From assembly GCA_028829895.1 (NCBI GenBank), contig CM054181.1, positions 105,655,360 to 105,719,359 on the forward strand: a DNA stretch of 64,000 bases. The letters run 5' to 3'. Both the position numbers and the translations under genes were made by a program. This DNA comes from Sinotaia quadrata (lineage: Eukaryota; Mollusca; Gastropoda; Architaenioglossa; Viviparidae). Positions within the stretch are counted from its first letter, which is position 1, and every line of letters begins with the position of its first letter. Shown one piece after another: positions 35,775-49,469 of the stretch. Under the pieces are notes generated by a model that worked only from the letters and a program-made list of their open reading frames with translations, had not been told where the DNA came from and searched no databases.

Positions 35775-37090
35775 TGTGACGCCAACGCCACTTAGTTAAT
35801 GGATATGATTATAACTAATTAATTAATTATCAAAAACTAATTGCAAGTGATGAGAATCTTAATTTATTTTATTAATGATCCCCTTCCCCCCCCCCCCAGC
35901 AGACATCACACGTCTCTCTCACTTGGCAGATATATGGGTGCTGTAAACGTTTTCTTTCTTCCATAACATTAAACAACATAAAACAATGTTTCCGTGAGTG
36001 GAAAACTTCTTAATAAAAGAGAAGGCAAATCCATCTTTAATCTATATTTAGCAAGTCCCCATCCACCCACTTTCTTTTGAACAATAAATTATTAATATGC
36101 ATATGAAATTCAATAAATTTAACAATAACTTTATTAAATCAACAATCAAATATACATGTGACAAATACAAATGAATAGATTACTTGACATCGATATTTCC
36201 ATGAACCCACATTCAGATAATTTTATGTTTACACAGTCCTTATCCAATAAATAGAATTCATCAATATGTCAAAATAAAGCACAGGATAGTCTTATCAAAG
36301 AACAGAAATGGAATTATTAGAGATAAGCATAATAGTTTTACATAACCTTGTTTAACTGCTCTCTCAGTAGTCCTTGTGCGATTTTGCAACAAAGACACAA
36401 GTTATTGTCAACAATTACTATGTCAGCTCCACAGTGCCTCCCTAGTATGTTGGAAAACACTGTTCCGCTACTTAGAGTTAACCCGGGTGCTTCTTTTCCT
36501 TCAAACAGAACAATAAAATGTAGTGATGGTCCAACACCTTCTCTATACTAGATATTGTTCAGGTAAATCAATATATCTTGCTGCCACACATCAGTAGAAT
36601 GCAGTGTGTTGTTAGACTTACATGCCACTTCCTGCCTTTACCACAATCAGTTGTAACGGTTTACAAACCGTAAACCAGGAGGTTCAAATCAAAGATTGAA
36701 ATGAAAACAAAAGTCTACCTGTCTCTGCAAAATACAATCAGAGAACAAAAGCTAAGCTTCCACTTTATTGCTTTATAACTTCATTCTTTCGTATGCCGTA
36801 CAGCATAATAAATACAGCATATAAAACAATATAAAGTGATTAGTACACAATATATGAACAGCTTAGTAGTTCAAATATTTGTAGAAATAATAGTCTAATC
36901 ACATAATACATCTTATTAAAACATATGTTTATCAATAGTGAAAATGCATAAAATATTTCTAAGTCCTTTCTCTCTCAACCAGTCAGTTTAACTCACCATC
37001 AAGATAACGGTACCTTTCAAGACGGGACTTCTTGCCCCTTCAAATTCAAGTGATTAGACAGTAGATTTCTCTTCATCAAACTGTTAGATC
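35775..37090 (-). mobile_element. Solo-LTR family, 3'-end-bearing copy D, inverted
   Basis: On the + strand it starts with an intact family end TGTGACGCCAACGCCACTTA and follows copy C for about 1.3 kb. Similarity stops near 37090 (after AAGTGATTAGACAGTAGA), so the other terminus is missing. A C-run at 35887-35897 interrupts it. No coding potential. Confidence 0.7.
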
Positions 37091-37308
37091 TTAGCCTATT
37101 AAGTATTCCCTCTCTTTGTCTACACTTAAGTATTCTTTCTCTGTCTAAAATTTAGTATTTTTTCTTTATTCATTAGACTTGTACCTCATTAAGTGCCTCT
37201 CATCGGTGAATGGGAATCCGAGCTTGACATCTGGTCATGCCACTGAAGTGAAATTGTTCAATATCCAGATTAGTGAGCTCCACCATGAGCTTTCTCGTAG
37301 TGAACAGC

Positions 37309-37595
37309 ACTTGCTTACTGATCATCACACATACTTACTGATCATCACACATTGTTACTGATCATCACACTTGCTTACTGACTATCACACATTCTTACTG
37401 ATCATCACACTTGCTTACTGATCATCACACATTCTTACTGATCATTACACTTGCTTACTGACTATCACACATTCTTACTGATCATCACACTTGCTTACTG
37501 ATCATCACTCATTCTTACTGATCGTCACATTTGCTTACTGATCATCACACTTGCTTACTAACTATCACACATTCTTACTGATCATCACACTTGCT
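37309..37595. repeat. 20-bp minisatellite (40-bp dimer)
   Basis: About 14 units of the type ATCATCACACTTGCTTACTG, with the TTGC and ATTC variants tending to alternate. Confidence 0.95.
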
Positions 37596-37599
37596 TGTA

Positions 37600-37725
37600 G
37601 AAGCAGATGTTGTAGTAGTGGTAGTCGTAGTTGTTATAATAGTAGTTGTCGTATATGTAATAGGATTTGTAGTTAATTGTATTGGACTAGTAGCAGTTGT
37701 TGAAGTAGGAGCAGCTGTAGTAGCA
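37600..37725. repeat. GTA/GTT-rich low-complexity tract
   Basis: TGTAGTAGTGGTAGTCGTAG and similar trinucleotides. The valine-rich ORF across it is an artefact. Confidence 0.8.
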
Positions 37726-38597
37726 GTTTTGAAATTTTCTGCCTTCCGAATTGAGATCCAAAGTGACGTGGAAGTTTTGAATGGGGTGGGGTGGAGGTGG
37801 TTCTAAAGACATTTGTTATTAGCAAGAACAGCGATGTCTCTTAGTGTCATTGCTTGTTTAAAGTCAACAAATTCATCTTATGTGTTTCTTTTCTGCAAAT
37901 TAATACACGTACTTGTTATACGTTGTGATGAATCATGTTATATTATTATCTTTCGCTTTTCTTTACTTTTTTTTTTAATGCATTCCAGAAATCTCTTTAC
38001 AGGTACTTTCATTTGTCATATTATTAAAGTATTAAAGTAACTTGTATAAAGAACTTGTGCATTTTATGTGTAAATATTGTAAAGCTTTACAGTTTTTATA
38101 AGATTTCAATGCATTGTTGTCCTGCACTAGTTTTAGAAACAGTAGTAGTAGCAGAGATACATTGGATTCATTTCAAAATCATCGATTAGGTCTGGTGTCA
38201 AAAACAATTTTTTTAATGCCAACTTCAATCAGTTATAGAAAATGCTGCTTCCCCCAAAAAATGTTAGCATTTTTTTTTTAGAACTGCAGGGAACTGCGTG
38301 CTAATTTCACCTACATCTGCCAGTCAATTAGTGTTTACCTTGCCAACCACTCCTGCGTGGGTGAATTGCACAATTGCCCCAAAGCAGACAGTTACTGAAT
38401 CTTTCACAGATGAATTCGAATCTGAAAGTCATTAAGGAAAAAAAAAGATCGCAGAGATTCATCGAGAATTTGCGTTCACGACTAATGGATGCGACACACC
38501 ACACTCGATGTCTGTCTGACCGCCAAGACTTTCTCTTCTTGTGAACACGGTGACCTTCTCTTTTCTAGCAAACCTGGATTAAAATGTTTGACATGCA

Positions 38598-38598
<1 letters not shown>

Positions 38599-38663
<65 letters not shown>
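38599..38663. repeat. (TG)n microsatellite
   Basis: Perfect TG tract. Confidence 0.97.
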
Positions 38664-38664
<1 letters not shown>

Positions 38665-39526
38665 GTAGTAGAGTTACCTTCCTATGTTCAAATGGCGTGG
38701 GTCAACAATGCAGCGAGCATACACGCTCGGTTTAAGCGTTTGACATGAAAGCCCGCTATCGTTGTTGCTGACGACCATCCTTTGCTTGCAACATTATCAA
38801 AGGCAGAAGTGCTCATTTAATATATGTCGGTGTTCTGTCGACAGACACTTATCTGTTGCGTTGAGACTTTATCCGCTGATTGTAACTGTTCCTTGTATAT
38901 CGACTGCAGATTCTGAGTCAGATGGCTTTAGAGTCAAGTTATCATCCTTTCTTGCGACACTGACATTCCTGCGTAAACACGCGATGAACATCGTCGACCA
39001 ATGCGTTTTGTCAATTCGCCTCACACGAAACTGAACGCGACCACACGGCTATTGACAGCCATTATCTCAGTTGGCGTTTCTGTACCGTCCGTGATAATGT
39101 CCAGCTTGAAAATTTCACTTGTTTACCGATGAAGGTCATATTTTAAAGACAACCGAGATGCATTTTCAATAGCGATGGGTCAGAATGCCTTCAATATATA
39201 TCAGGTCACCTGGGCAAATTATCGAACGTTTTAATTCACAATGGCATACACACACATCCATACACTCCATCCATAAACACTTTACACACATACCACACAT
39301 ACACACACACACATGCTCGCACAATAACATGGACATCACACAAATGACTGAACTTTGAAATGTTTTCCCACCATCTTTCTGTAAAAGTAGATATTCTCAG
39401 CCAAGAGAATGTTTCTATATCTTTTCAGAAAACAGTTCATCTCAAGATCTACAATCACCTATCTGCAAAATCAGCTATTTTTGGAAGCTGACATTAAGAA
39501 GAAGTAAATCATTAAATCTTTATAAG
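38664..39526. other. Non-coding, nothing recognised
   Basis: A 90-codon + ORF at 38762-39034 has no recognisable domain. A CA-rich patch lies at about 39245-39325. Confidence 0.45.
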
Positions 39527-39835
39527 ATAAGGGGTATCGCTGTAAAATAAAGTGTCATCATTGTAAGATAAAGTGGTATCGTTCTTAAACACAGTGCATC
39601 GTTGCAATATAAAATAGCATCAGTGCAATATAAAGTGGTATGATTGTAAGTGACATCGATAGAAGATAAAGTGGTATTGTTGAAAGATAAAGTGGTATTG
39701 TTGAAAGATAAAGTGGTATTGTTGAAAGATAAAGTGGTATCGTTAGAAAATAAAGTGGTCTCGTTCAAAGATAAAGAGGTATTGTTAAAAAATAAAGTGG
39801 TATCATTGAAAGATTAAAAGTAGTATCGTTGCATT
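39527..39835. repeat. ~21-bp minisatellite
   Basis: Units with AGATAAAGTGGTATTGTTGA; the centre (39665-39740) is the most uniform and the ends are diverged. Confidence 0.93.
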
Positions 39836-40857
39836 ATAAAATACTTTTAATAATTTATTTCTTGAATAAATGAACTATGTCTAGCGTATTAAGTTACAGG
39901 ATGAAGTGTTCACGTCTAGTTGCTGTGACGTTATCAAGCAATTAAAATATATAGAAAAATTTAGATTACCTTTTGACATTAGAGAACAAATATATGAATG
40001 ACGCAAATGCATGCTATTAATCATCGAATCATAATGAAAATGAAAAGTTCGGATTTCGTTTTTTATTAGAATATACAATTATTTTATGCAAATATGAAAG
40101 GTTCTTTAGTGCTTACAGTCAAATGTACGAAGATTGTATGCTGTCGACATGTTAAAAGCCGTCGTAAAAAGGGGCATAAACCATTCTGTTATGTGGCGAA
40201 TTAATAGATGTACATTATAAAAGCACTGGAAACTGGCTTTTGTTTTGCAAGATAGGGTTTCCGATTTATCTTTGAGACTTGAAATTATTACAGTAAGTCT
40301 TCTGAGGACGGGTGCGATCCAAGACTGAAGAGATTTATGTTTGTCTGTTATTAGTTTTTAACGTTTATCAAGTTACGCTAGAGATAATTGCATGCATTCG
40401 AAGCACATAAAACCTCGACAACTTCTTCGTTGTTTATTTAGAAAGAAAGGGTGAATGCATTGTTGCTCAGTCATTTCTTCACACAAAATTTTATTTATTT
40501 GCTTGTTTTTGTCTGTGCGTGGTGGTGGCTGGCTGGGCTGGAGAGGTGGTGGTGTCGGGGATAAGACAGGTATGCTCTTCCTAAGTTGATGATCTTGGTT
40601 TCTGAAGTTCAGCCATGAAAGAATGCAAAGCATGAGAGAGATTCAACGATTCATGCTGGGAAGGAGAGATTTGGGGGAGGGGGTATCGCGGACAGTCAGG
40701 CTGGTAGAGAAAGTACGAAAGAATAAAGTAATAAATTTGTTGATTTGATAGGCTTTCATATTGGTACAATAAAGTACATACCTACCTCATGAAATAGAGA
40801 GAGAGAGAGAAAGAGTGAGGCAGGCAAGTGGGGAGAGAGAAAAAAACTAAGGAAGAA

Positions 40858-40859
<2 letters not shown>
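39836..40859. other. Non-coding, nothing recognised
   Basis: No gene recognised. A GGT/GGCT-rich patch lies at about 40520-40560 and GAGAGA at about 40796-40812. Confidence 0.5.
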
Positions 40860-40929
<70 letters not shown>

Positions 40930-40951
40930 GGGTGGGGGTGGGGAGACAGGG
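40860..40951 (+). repeat. (TG)n followed by G-quadruplex-type tract
   Basis: TG repeat to about 40926, then GGGGG-T-GGGGG-T-GGGG-AGACA-GGG at 40928-40951, which fits the four-G-run pattern with loops of 1-5 bases. Confidence 0.9.
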
Positions 40952-41100
40952 AAAGGTCAAAGAAAGTGATTAAAAGGAGGGTAGAAAGACGTGGGAGAGA
41001 GGAAGAGAAATGATAAAGCGAGAGAAAGAAACGAGATAAAGAAGAAAGAAGAGAGCAGAAAAAACGAGAACAAGGTTGAAGAGGTGATGAGATAATAAAT

Positions 41101-41222
41101 TGTGTCTCATACTGCTCAATGTTAATATGCTTCCTGTCTCATACTGCTCAATGTTAATATGCTTCGTGTCTCATACTGCTCAATGTTAATATGCTTCGTT
41201 AAACCGTGTCTCATACTGCTCA
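41101..41222. repeat. 32-bp minisatellite, 4 copies
   Basis: GTGTCTCATACTGCTCAATG repeats at about 41103, 41135, 41167 and 41207; the last copy is offset by an eight-base insertion. Confidence 0.93.
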
Positions 41223-41904
41223 TAAGCATTTTTAAGTATAATTTACTCCTATGCACGCGCACACTTTCAAACCCACATACACACAGATACACACATATTT
41301 TCAATAAATATTTTATTAATATTTTCCTGTTTTGCATTTTAAACTTTGTACGAAAGAAACATACAAACAAGCAGAACATTTTTGTTTCCTGTTTATTTTT
41401 CTGTCACTTCTTATTGTTCACATTAAGTTTGTTTTACAGCTCATATTAAGTTTGTTTTCGTCTGAGTGCGTGAACACAAAAGTCACAAGTAGTTAGTAGT
41501 AATAAAATTATTTTTAATTAATATATATATATGTGGTGGACTTACCATCCTACACTGACAATTAATTGAAGCTAGTCTTAAAGTATCTAGTCGTTATGAA
41601 CAGCTATTCTAGTCCTGGTCTTTGCTAATACTTTCGTTGTAAAATAATTTTAAACACACGGAAATCATATTGGACCACCTTGCCTATTTGTATGTAGAGA
41701 TATTCTGCCCCACACTTGGCCATTGCTTAGACCTTAAGTATACAGACTCTACATTCATTTAAAACCTGTTGTCGATCTATACAGATATTGTAACCGCTGG
41801 CCATCGAGGACACACGGTAAGTTTGTTTCTTTTTCAGTATGTTCAGGGCAACTTAAGAAATAGTGGAAGACTTAATGAGTCATTGTTTATGTTTACACGT
41901 ATTG

Positions 41905-41905
41905 C

Positions 41906-41966
<61 letters not shown>

Positions 41967-41967
41967 T
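41905..41967. repeat. (CAA)n microsatellite
   Basis: About 21 CAA triplets. The polythreonine and polyleucine ORFs are artefacts. Confidence 0.98.
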
Positions 41968-42898
41968 TGCACTCGAAGATAAAACAAGCGAGATTGATTC
42001 AGGGGTGGGTTCAATAAAGCACAGCTCCGTACACAAACGGGACACGTGTTTACGATCGTGATTTATACACAGCACTGCAGCCATATGTTTTCACGGCTTT
42101 AACCCTCACTCATCTTTCCCGCTCCAAGTAAGTGAAATGTATACGCGAAGTCAAGAGATACTTCATTAAATTCGTTGGTCGGTAAGGATGTAAAAGTGCC
42201 ACAAACCAGTCGCACGCTAGCTAAGTTTCCGTTAGAGTTGGATTTATCACATGTGAACTGATAGAATCTTTTTGGGTAAATGATTCAGAACATCCATTTA
42301 AATTTTGTAAAAGAATCTTTTAAAAAAGATATAAAAGAAATTAACAAAAGAAAAGGAGAAATGAGGAGGTTCCGGCGTCAATGTAAATGTTGCAAATTGC
42401 ATGATTTCTGATTGAAATGGGCAATGTTCAGTATTCAGCAATTCAATTATCCTCCCTTGCATTCTTTCGAAATGAAGGCTTCCTTCGACATCGAGCTGCA
42501 TAATGGAGTAACCTCGCTTTGGTTAAAGGGATCCTAGAGTGGATTGCTTAGGCTAACAGGACTTTAGTGTCTTCAAAATAAAAAAGAAAGACATCTTTGT
42601 AATATTCTTCTTCACTTCTGAAAATGTTTCCTGGTCTTAACGTGTTTCTCTATATGTGTGAAATATATTTTGTTTGATTTTCGGTTTTCACTGACGTCTG
42701 CAAACGAGTGTCTTATGAAATGTGCAAGTGATTGGAGGCACAAGATCTAATTTGTTGTGTTCATTATTGCATTTTTTAAAAAGCACATCCGAGCCTTAAT
42801 AACCTGGCATTTTTAGCTTGAAATCACTTAATGCTTGACAGAGTACAACAGAAAAACTGCTTTAGCATATTTCGTAGTGATTCACTTTTATGAAATAG
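41968..42898. other. Non-coding, nothing recognised
   Basis: No recognisable gene or element. Confidence 0.5.
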
Positions 42899-43112
42899 TT
42901 TTGTTATATAGTTGTGTTAAATAGTTGTGTTAAATAGTTGTGTAAAATAGTTGTGTTAAATTGTTGTGTTAAATAGTTGTGTTAAATTGTTGTGTTAAAT
43001 AGTTGTGTTAAATTGTTGTGTTAAATAGTTGTGTTAAATAGTTGTGTTAAATTGTTGTGTTAAATAGTTGTGTTAAATAGTTGTGTTAAATAGTTTTGTT
43101 ATATAGTTGGAC
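42899..43112. repeat. 13-bp minisatellite
   Basis: About 16 units of TAGTTGTGTTAAA with A/T variants. It lies next to LTR fragment E. Confidence 0.95.
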
Positions 43113-43154
43113 CCAAGTGTTTGTGTACGATCACTTTTTGATGGTTGTGGTTTC

Positions 43155-43759
43155 GCCTAGACAAGGTTGTGTAGAAACTATTATTGCTTATCTCTAATAA
43201 CTCCATTTCTGTTCTCTGATAAGAACTATTCTATGATGCGTATTGACACTAATCTTTTGAATTGTGTTATAGGATATATTTCTGCATATGTATTTCAATT
43301 GTTCCATAATGTCATGGAAATATTGATGTCACATAATCTTCTTTTATTGTCTTATGTTACATTTATATGTGATTGTTCATTTAATAAATTAATATAAATT
43401 AATTGTTATATTTATTGGCCGTGTTACACATATTGATAACCGTATACTGGAGAAAAAAGTGGGTGGGTGGGGGCTCACTAAATAAAGATGAAAAGATGGA
43501 TTTATTTTCTCCTTTAGTAAGAAGTTTTCCGCCTACAGAAATATTGTGTGACGGTAAATGTTTGTCTTTAATGCTGTGGAAGAGAGAGAGAGAAAAACCG
43601 TTTACAGCGCCCGTATATCCGCCAAGTGAGAGAGACAACAAGTGGTGTCTGCTTGAGAATTATTAATAACATAAACTAAGATTCTCATCTCATGTAATTA
43701 GTTTTTGATGATTAATTAATAATAATGATAACCATTAACTAGGTGGCCTTAGCGCCACA
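43155..43759 (+). mobile_element. Solo-LTR family fragment (copy E)
   Basis: About 605 bp, same orientation as copy B, containing the family's 3' part (ATATCCGCCAAGTGAGAGAG) and ending CCTTAGCGCCACA. The left part is missing. It is preceded by a 13-bp minisatellite. Confidence 0.7.
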
Positions 43760-43916
43760 CTCTCCATCCAGCCAACCCTTGTTTCTTTGATCACCACAAC
43801 CACTACCATCACACACAGAGTGACACATATTAGCACATTCAGACCTGCACACACACAATACTCACTGACAATCATAATTAATTATAAGTTAAAACAAGCA
43901 TACACAAAGCACAAAT

Positions 43917-43917
<1 letters not shown>

Positions 43918-43954
<37 letters not shown>
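43918..43954. repeat. (AC)n microsatellite
   Basis: Short AC tract in CA-rich surroundings. Confidence 0.95.
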
Positions 43955-43957
<3 letters not shown>

Positions 43958-44837
43958 AATACACGCACAAAATCGTACTTAAACGCATGCACAGGCAAAC
44001 AAAGTATGCATCAAACACTTAATTACATTTTTCTTGTCTAAACAAATTCACATGCAGAGCACTAACATTTATTTCAAGCATAAAAGATTGCCACCCATGA
44101 ATACACGCTAGTTATTTTACTTTCATTTCACGTTTAAAGTTTGTGTGCATGTGTGCGTGCGTGCATACTAGTGGTAAGCTATCTCGCTCTGAGATAACCT
44201 GGTTGGCTCGGCGTAAAAGTACAAACAAGCAAGCAAACAAGCTAGGTAGTGGTAGGCGCGCTACAAATTGTTTATAACTGTCCTTTCCATTGGTTATAAT
44301 CACAGACGTAAACTTACATCGGGAAAGTTATACTTAGTGCTAAGATCTAAAGCCGCGTTAGCCACTAACTCTGTCCTGATAATCGCTGTTTTGCGATAGA
44401 CTGGGAGGAAATAGTCCCTGCAGAGTGTGTGCGCGAGCTAATGATCGAGCATGCGTGCGCAGCTTCCTGTCATGGCTGCGCGGTGCTGACATCTGCCGCC
44501 TAGTCGTCGACGTCGCCAAATTTAAGTAAATATTGAACTCTTCTGACCGACCGGAGGTCTGGTCATATTTTTGCGGATGTAATGGGCAAATTTTCTGCTG
44601 TTTCATTCTCATTTTATCGCGTCTGCAAACACGCTGATGGCGGTCAAACGGAAAACTAAGGAAAGACAAACCGAAATCAGGATTGACAAAATAACTGCAT
44701 TTATTTTATTTATTTCCCTCTTAGAGATATATGCTTCTAATATAAGTCTTTAAATTTTAATTGTTCTTATTTAAAAAATATTACTGCTTTTTCATTATTT
44801 CTTTTATTGTCTGTTTCTACTATTAAATTTACAAATG

Positions 44838-44839
44838 CA

Positions 44840-44918
<79 letters not shown>

Positions 44919-45012
44919 TTCTTTCTTTCTTTCTTTCTTTCTTCCTTTCTTTCTTTCTTTCTTTCTTCCTTTCTTTCTTTCTTTCTTTCTTCCTTTCTTT
45001 CTTTCTTTCTTC
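44838..45012. repeat. (TTTC)n microsatellite
   Basis: About 170 bp of TTTC with TTCC interruptions at regular intervals. Long pyrimidine tract; ORFs are artefacts. Confidence 0.98.
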
Positions 45013-45870
45013 CCAATTCGCGATTTGACCTATCCTTGATTATTTTTTTTACTATCTTTCATATGTATTGATTACGCGGATATAAGACACAAAGCCTTCA
45101 CATGTATATGATTCCCGTTGTTGTATTTGAAGCTGTATTATCGTATTAATAGAAGTCTACAAATAGAAACTATTTATAGAAGAATATACAACTATATAAT
45201 TCTTTGAAGAATGCCAAGAAAAAAATATGTCTGCTATTTTGGTTTTAACAGAAACGAATAAAAGAGTAAAAGAATCAGCCCTAAGGAGACAATTATTACA
45301 ACGATGTCAAAGAGTTGTCTTTTCAAAGATTGTATTAGTAATGCAACGTTGCGTAATAATGAAAATAAAATAAAACAAATCCACTTGAGTCTGGTAAGAA
45401 TCTCTAATCGCCAATGTAAATAAATACTAAATGTATTTATCACAAATGTTTGTGATTAAGTGGTTTTTCTCTGAGAGAGAATTTAAATTTTCATTTTCTT
45501 TGTTCTCACAATTTTTACCCCAGATTGACAAATTCGACTGTGCGTGTCATGAAGCATTCTGTGAAAAAAGAAAATGAGTAAATTAAAAAAAGAAATAAAA
45601 CGAAAAGCAAATGTTTGCCAACTAATCCTTGATCGGGTGCTCCGACAAATTGGTAAAGGTTCCGACCACACAACTTAGTTCTACGTCTCTGTGAGCAGAA
45701 TGTAAAACAGAAACATTACACAAGTACAGGTTTATTTTATTTATTTATGGATTTTTTGGGGATGGGGAAAGGAGGGAATGTGTGTGACTGGGTAGGTGAA
45801 GGGACATTTTAAAAATCTCTTCTCTTTCAACTGTTGACAGAACGAGAGGACATATATTTGAACATCGCCT

Positions 45871-46056
45871 GGTTGCAGTAAGTGAAGTAAAGAGGCCAGG
45901 GTCTTTTCGTCATAAATTTGAAGACTGAGGTTGCAGTAAGTGATGTAAAAAGGCCAGGGGCTTTTCGTCATAAATTTGAAGACTGAGGTTGCAGTAAGTG
46001 ATGTAAAGAGGCCAGGGGCTTTTCATCATAAATTTGAAGACTGAGGTTGCAGTAGG
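45871..46056. repeat. 58-bp minisatellite, 3+ copies
   Basis: Starts at 45871, 45929, 45987 and 46045 (partial) with GGTTGCAGTAAGTGATGTAA. Confidence 0.96.
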
Positions 46057-46452
46057 CCGAGTAGGGGATTGTAAAGACTGTGTGCAGAGAACAACGAAGT
46101 GATGATATGCTCACATCTGCAGTTGTCAGAGTTTATGTGAGAACACAATGTACAGCAGTAATGCATAATTAATTTAGTTCATGGTTATGGTCTTGACTAT
46201 CTTCTCTTGTCCACCAGTCCTCTAGTCCACGATTCATCACATCCAATCGTAGCCTATTTTGACGGATTATGTTTGGTAATAATGATGGTCGTAAATAAAT
46301 ACATTGTGCAATTTATGTATGACTGTAGACAGATTTGTAGGGTGTGTTTGTGCGCGTGTATGTGCGTCAGCGGTAAGAGTGTATAATGGTGTGCATACAT
46401 ACATATTGGATATATCATTGCATACATATGTAAGCAGGAATAACTGTACGAA

Positions 46453-46475
46453 TCTATCTATCTATCTATCAATCA

Positions 46476-46539
<64 letters not shown>

Positions 46540-46633
46540 CTTTATCTATCCATCTATCTATCTATCTACACATCTATCTATCTATCTATCTATCCATCTA
46601 TCCGTCCGTCCGTCTGTCTATCAATCTATCTAT
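46453..46633. repeat. (ATCT)n microsatellite
   Basis: ATCT repeats with AATC, ATCC and GTCC variants, more diverged at the right end. Confidence 0.97.
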
Positions 46634-46775
46634 TCTGCGGAATACATTCCGGAGTCTGAGCTAGAGTGGACAACTGAATAATTACGAAAGTTAGTGGTTG
46701 GATGTTATATTGATTGCTTACAAGGTATCGATCTAGAGAGTACCAGTAAAAACGAATCAGTACTTCATGAGAAAT

Positions 46776-46812
46776 GATTTCAGAGTTCAGAGTTCAGAGT
46801 TCAGAGTTCAGA
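46776..46812. repeat. 7-bp tandem repeat (TTCAGAG)n
   Basis: Five tandem copies of GAGTTCA. Confidence 0.9.
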
Positions 46813-46983
46813 CTGGAGTGCATTCAGTGTCACTTTACAAGCTGAAACAAGACTATGTCACACCACTGCTTGGTATAGTTTGTAGTATTTACCATTAAAT
46901 ACTTACCATAACGTATGCATGGCTATGCCACTAAAAGACTTCCCACAACTTATGCAAGACTGTCGTGTAAAACTTGCCGAAAT

Positions 46984-47025
46984 GTAATTTTGATTGAGTG
47001 TAGGGGGCGCTTCCGGCTTTCGCGC
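46984..47025. mobile_element. Tiny repeated insert, copy 1 (about 42 bp)
   Basis: A stretch containing GTGTAGGGGGCGCTTCCGGC is flanked by the direct repeat tgccgaaat (46975-46983 and 47026-47034). It is closely related to 53466-53518. Read on the minus strand it ends in an ATCAAAATTAC-like tail, which would fit the 3' tip of a severely 5'-truncated LINE or SINE. Confidence 0.55.
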
Positions 47026-47034
47026 TGCCGAAAT

Positions 47035-49420
47035 TTATACAAGACTATGCCCCTATGTACTTGCAAGACTTTTTAACTAACTACTTACAACAGTTTATAT
47101 CAGACCGTTAAACTAAACAATTTCCATAGTTTATCAAATGTATCTGACTAAATACTTATTCATGCTCTATGCCTGTCACTTTCTATCCCAGTTTAAGAAA
47201 ATTCCCGATGATAATTTCCTTATATTAACATCATATGTCGACTTTACATCTTATTATTACCCTCACCTTACACCGTTAATTTAGCAGTTTTCTCACCTTG
47301 ACCTCCATCCGTAAATACTGCATTTATGAAATCCCCTCCGTAGTGATATAATCACCAAAATTTAAAGAACTATTTCCACCTTGGAGAGTCAGATGAAATA
47401 AAGAAAATTTAATCGTATATTTGTTTTCTAATGAAACTTATAAAGGGTCAGACGGAATTAAAAAAATCACGAGAATCGTGATACAATAAATATAGACACT
47501 AAGCACATATATTTAAAATAAAGGAACTTTCAAGGATTGAAAAATTAGCAGATTTCTGTATTCAAGATTTCAATTTCTTCGGGATTCATCGATTCAGGGA
47601 TCTGAGTATTCAGTGCCTGGGATGGAGAGGGCGATTCCAAGGTTGGAGTTTACATTGACATTGGCTGTACACACGAGATTATTGAAAAGATTTCAGAGCT
47701 TCAGCTTCAGCTTAAAATGAACAGATAATTATGAATGGACTCACATCACCTTGAGAACAGGTGACGTCACAATCCAGGGACCACTTGACTAGTTCACTAT
47801 TTCTGCAGAGGTAATGTTATCTTCATTCCAGTACTGGAGATAGTTAATTACTTATTCTGAAGAAAACGTGTGATATATTCTTGAATTCTTAATAGACTGT
47901 GAAAGAGTAGAAAGGTGGTGGCTATTCTTTAATTAATGTTAGTGGAAGTGCTTACTTGATAGATGATTCACCTGCATAGCGTACAGGTTTACCCTTTAGC
48001 CTTTTGAACTGTAGCATCTTACATCTTATTTTCACTGTTTAAAATTTTATTTATTGATAAAAGTAAGCTATTGCTCAATTTGCTAGTATTGGTGAGCTGA
48101 GTACAGGAAACTTTATTTAGTCCTTTATTACTCGTACTTTAGGTGTATTGTTAACTGTGTCTTAGCATAATATATTCAACAGTCCACATAATATTGTGGA
48201 AATAATCTGCCACTTGCCCTAATTTTTTTTCATATGAATGTTTGTATTCAGAGCTATAGAATACATTTCTCTTACTCTTTAATGCTTTCATAGCTAAGTT
48301 GTACTTAAAATAGTAAGCCGCACTCTGCACGTTAAGTGCTGTACCAGTATACGCTTTTGATTAATTCCGAACATGCGTAAGAAATAATGCACAAAAATGA
48401 CTGTCTCTGATAAAAGAATTAGTTATATGTCACTCAGAATTCAATAAATTGACGTCATTTCCGGAGCAGTCTAACTAAGGATTAGGTAAGCTTGACCTTC
48501 AGTAAATGTGTGGGGCTGCGTGACAGTAGAGGTCATGTCTGACCAATGATGAAGTACCTAAACACTGATGCTGACCTATCAGAAATGTTAGTTTGTAAGG
48601 GGCAAACTTCAGGGTTTGGAAAATGTCATTTCTAAAATCATTTAGCAATATCCAGATAAGACAGACACACGAATCTCCGTCGGGTGCACAGTTTAGACAA
48701 TGCTTTTACTGTGAGTAGATTTACAGTTATTGTAAATTTTGGACTGTGATTATTTTTGTAACAATTTTTTTTCAGTGAGTGGTAGTATTTAATTCATATA
48801 TTATGTATAAATTGTAAACAAGTTAATATCTATGTTATATTTTGTGGCCAAAATTTCGATTTAAACTATTTCATATACTCAAATTAGTTATCATAGGATG
48901 TTTCAGTTTGAAAACTGATCAAACTTAATTAAATATTTTAGAGTTTTGCTGTGAAAGAGGTGCTTAAACTAAAATTGAATAACTGACAGGTGGCAGATAG
49001 AGGAAATTAAATTTTCTGCCAACCTGCCTCGCGTACGTCTCACATATCTAATTACCAAATGGTCTCTACTGTTTGTGAGTTTTGCATGTAACTTTTTCTA
49101 CATATATTAGGTAGGACTCTTAACATTTCCGTTTTGGGTAATTTTAAAGGAGAGAAATCTAAATTGAAATTAGATGACAAGTTCTGTGTGACTGTTGTTG
49201 ACAATCCAAAAGAAAATACGTTTTCACTCTGCGACAAAGATGTTCCGATATAAAATAAACTTCTGACATAAAATAAACTCACGCTTATTTCCGTTTTAAA
49301 TCGCTTTCTTGTATAGTTATAATAATAGCTATGGATGTTTGGCAAATTATGGAACTTATTGTCATCATCTGGCCCGTGTCGACCTTCACCCTCCTGAGGC
49401 ATCTCTAGCTTCCGGATGAA
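47035..49420. other. Non-coding, nothing recognised
   Basis: Longest stretch without an array or element. No ORF with a domain; the 116-codon minus ORF at 49052-49402 is not recognised. Confidence 0.5.
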
Positions 49421-49469
49421 TGAATGCGAACAATGCAGCGACCATCATCAGAAAGGGATTAAAATGTGA

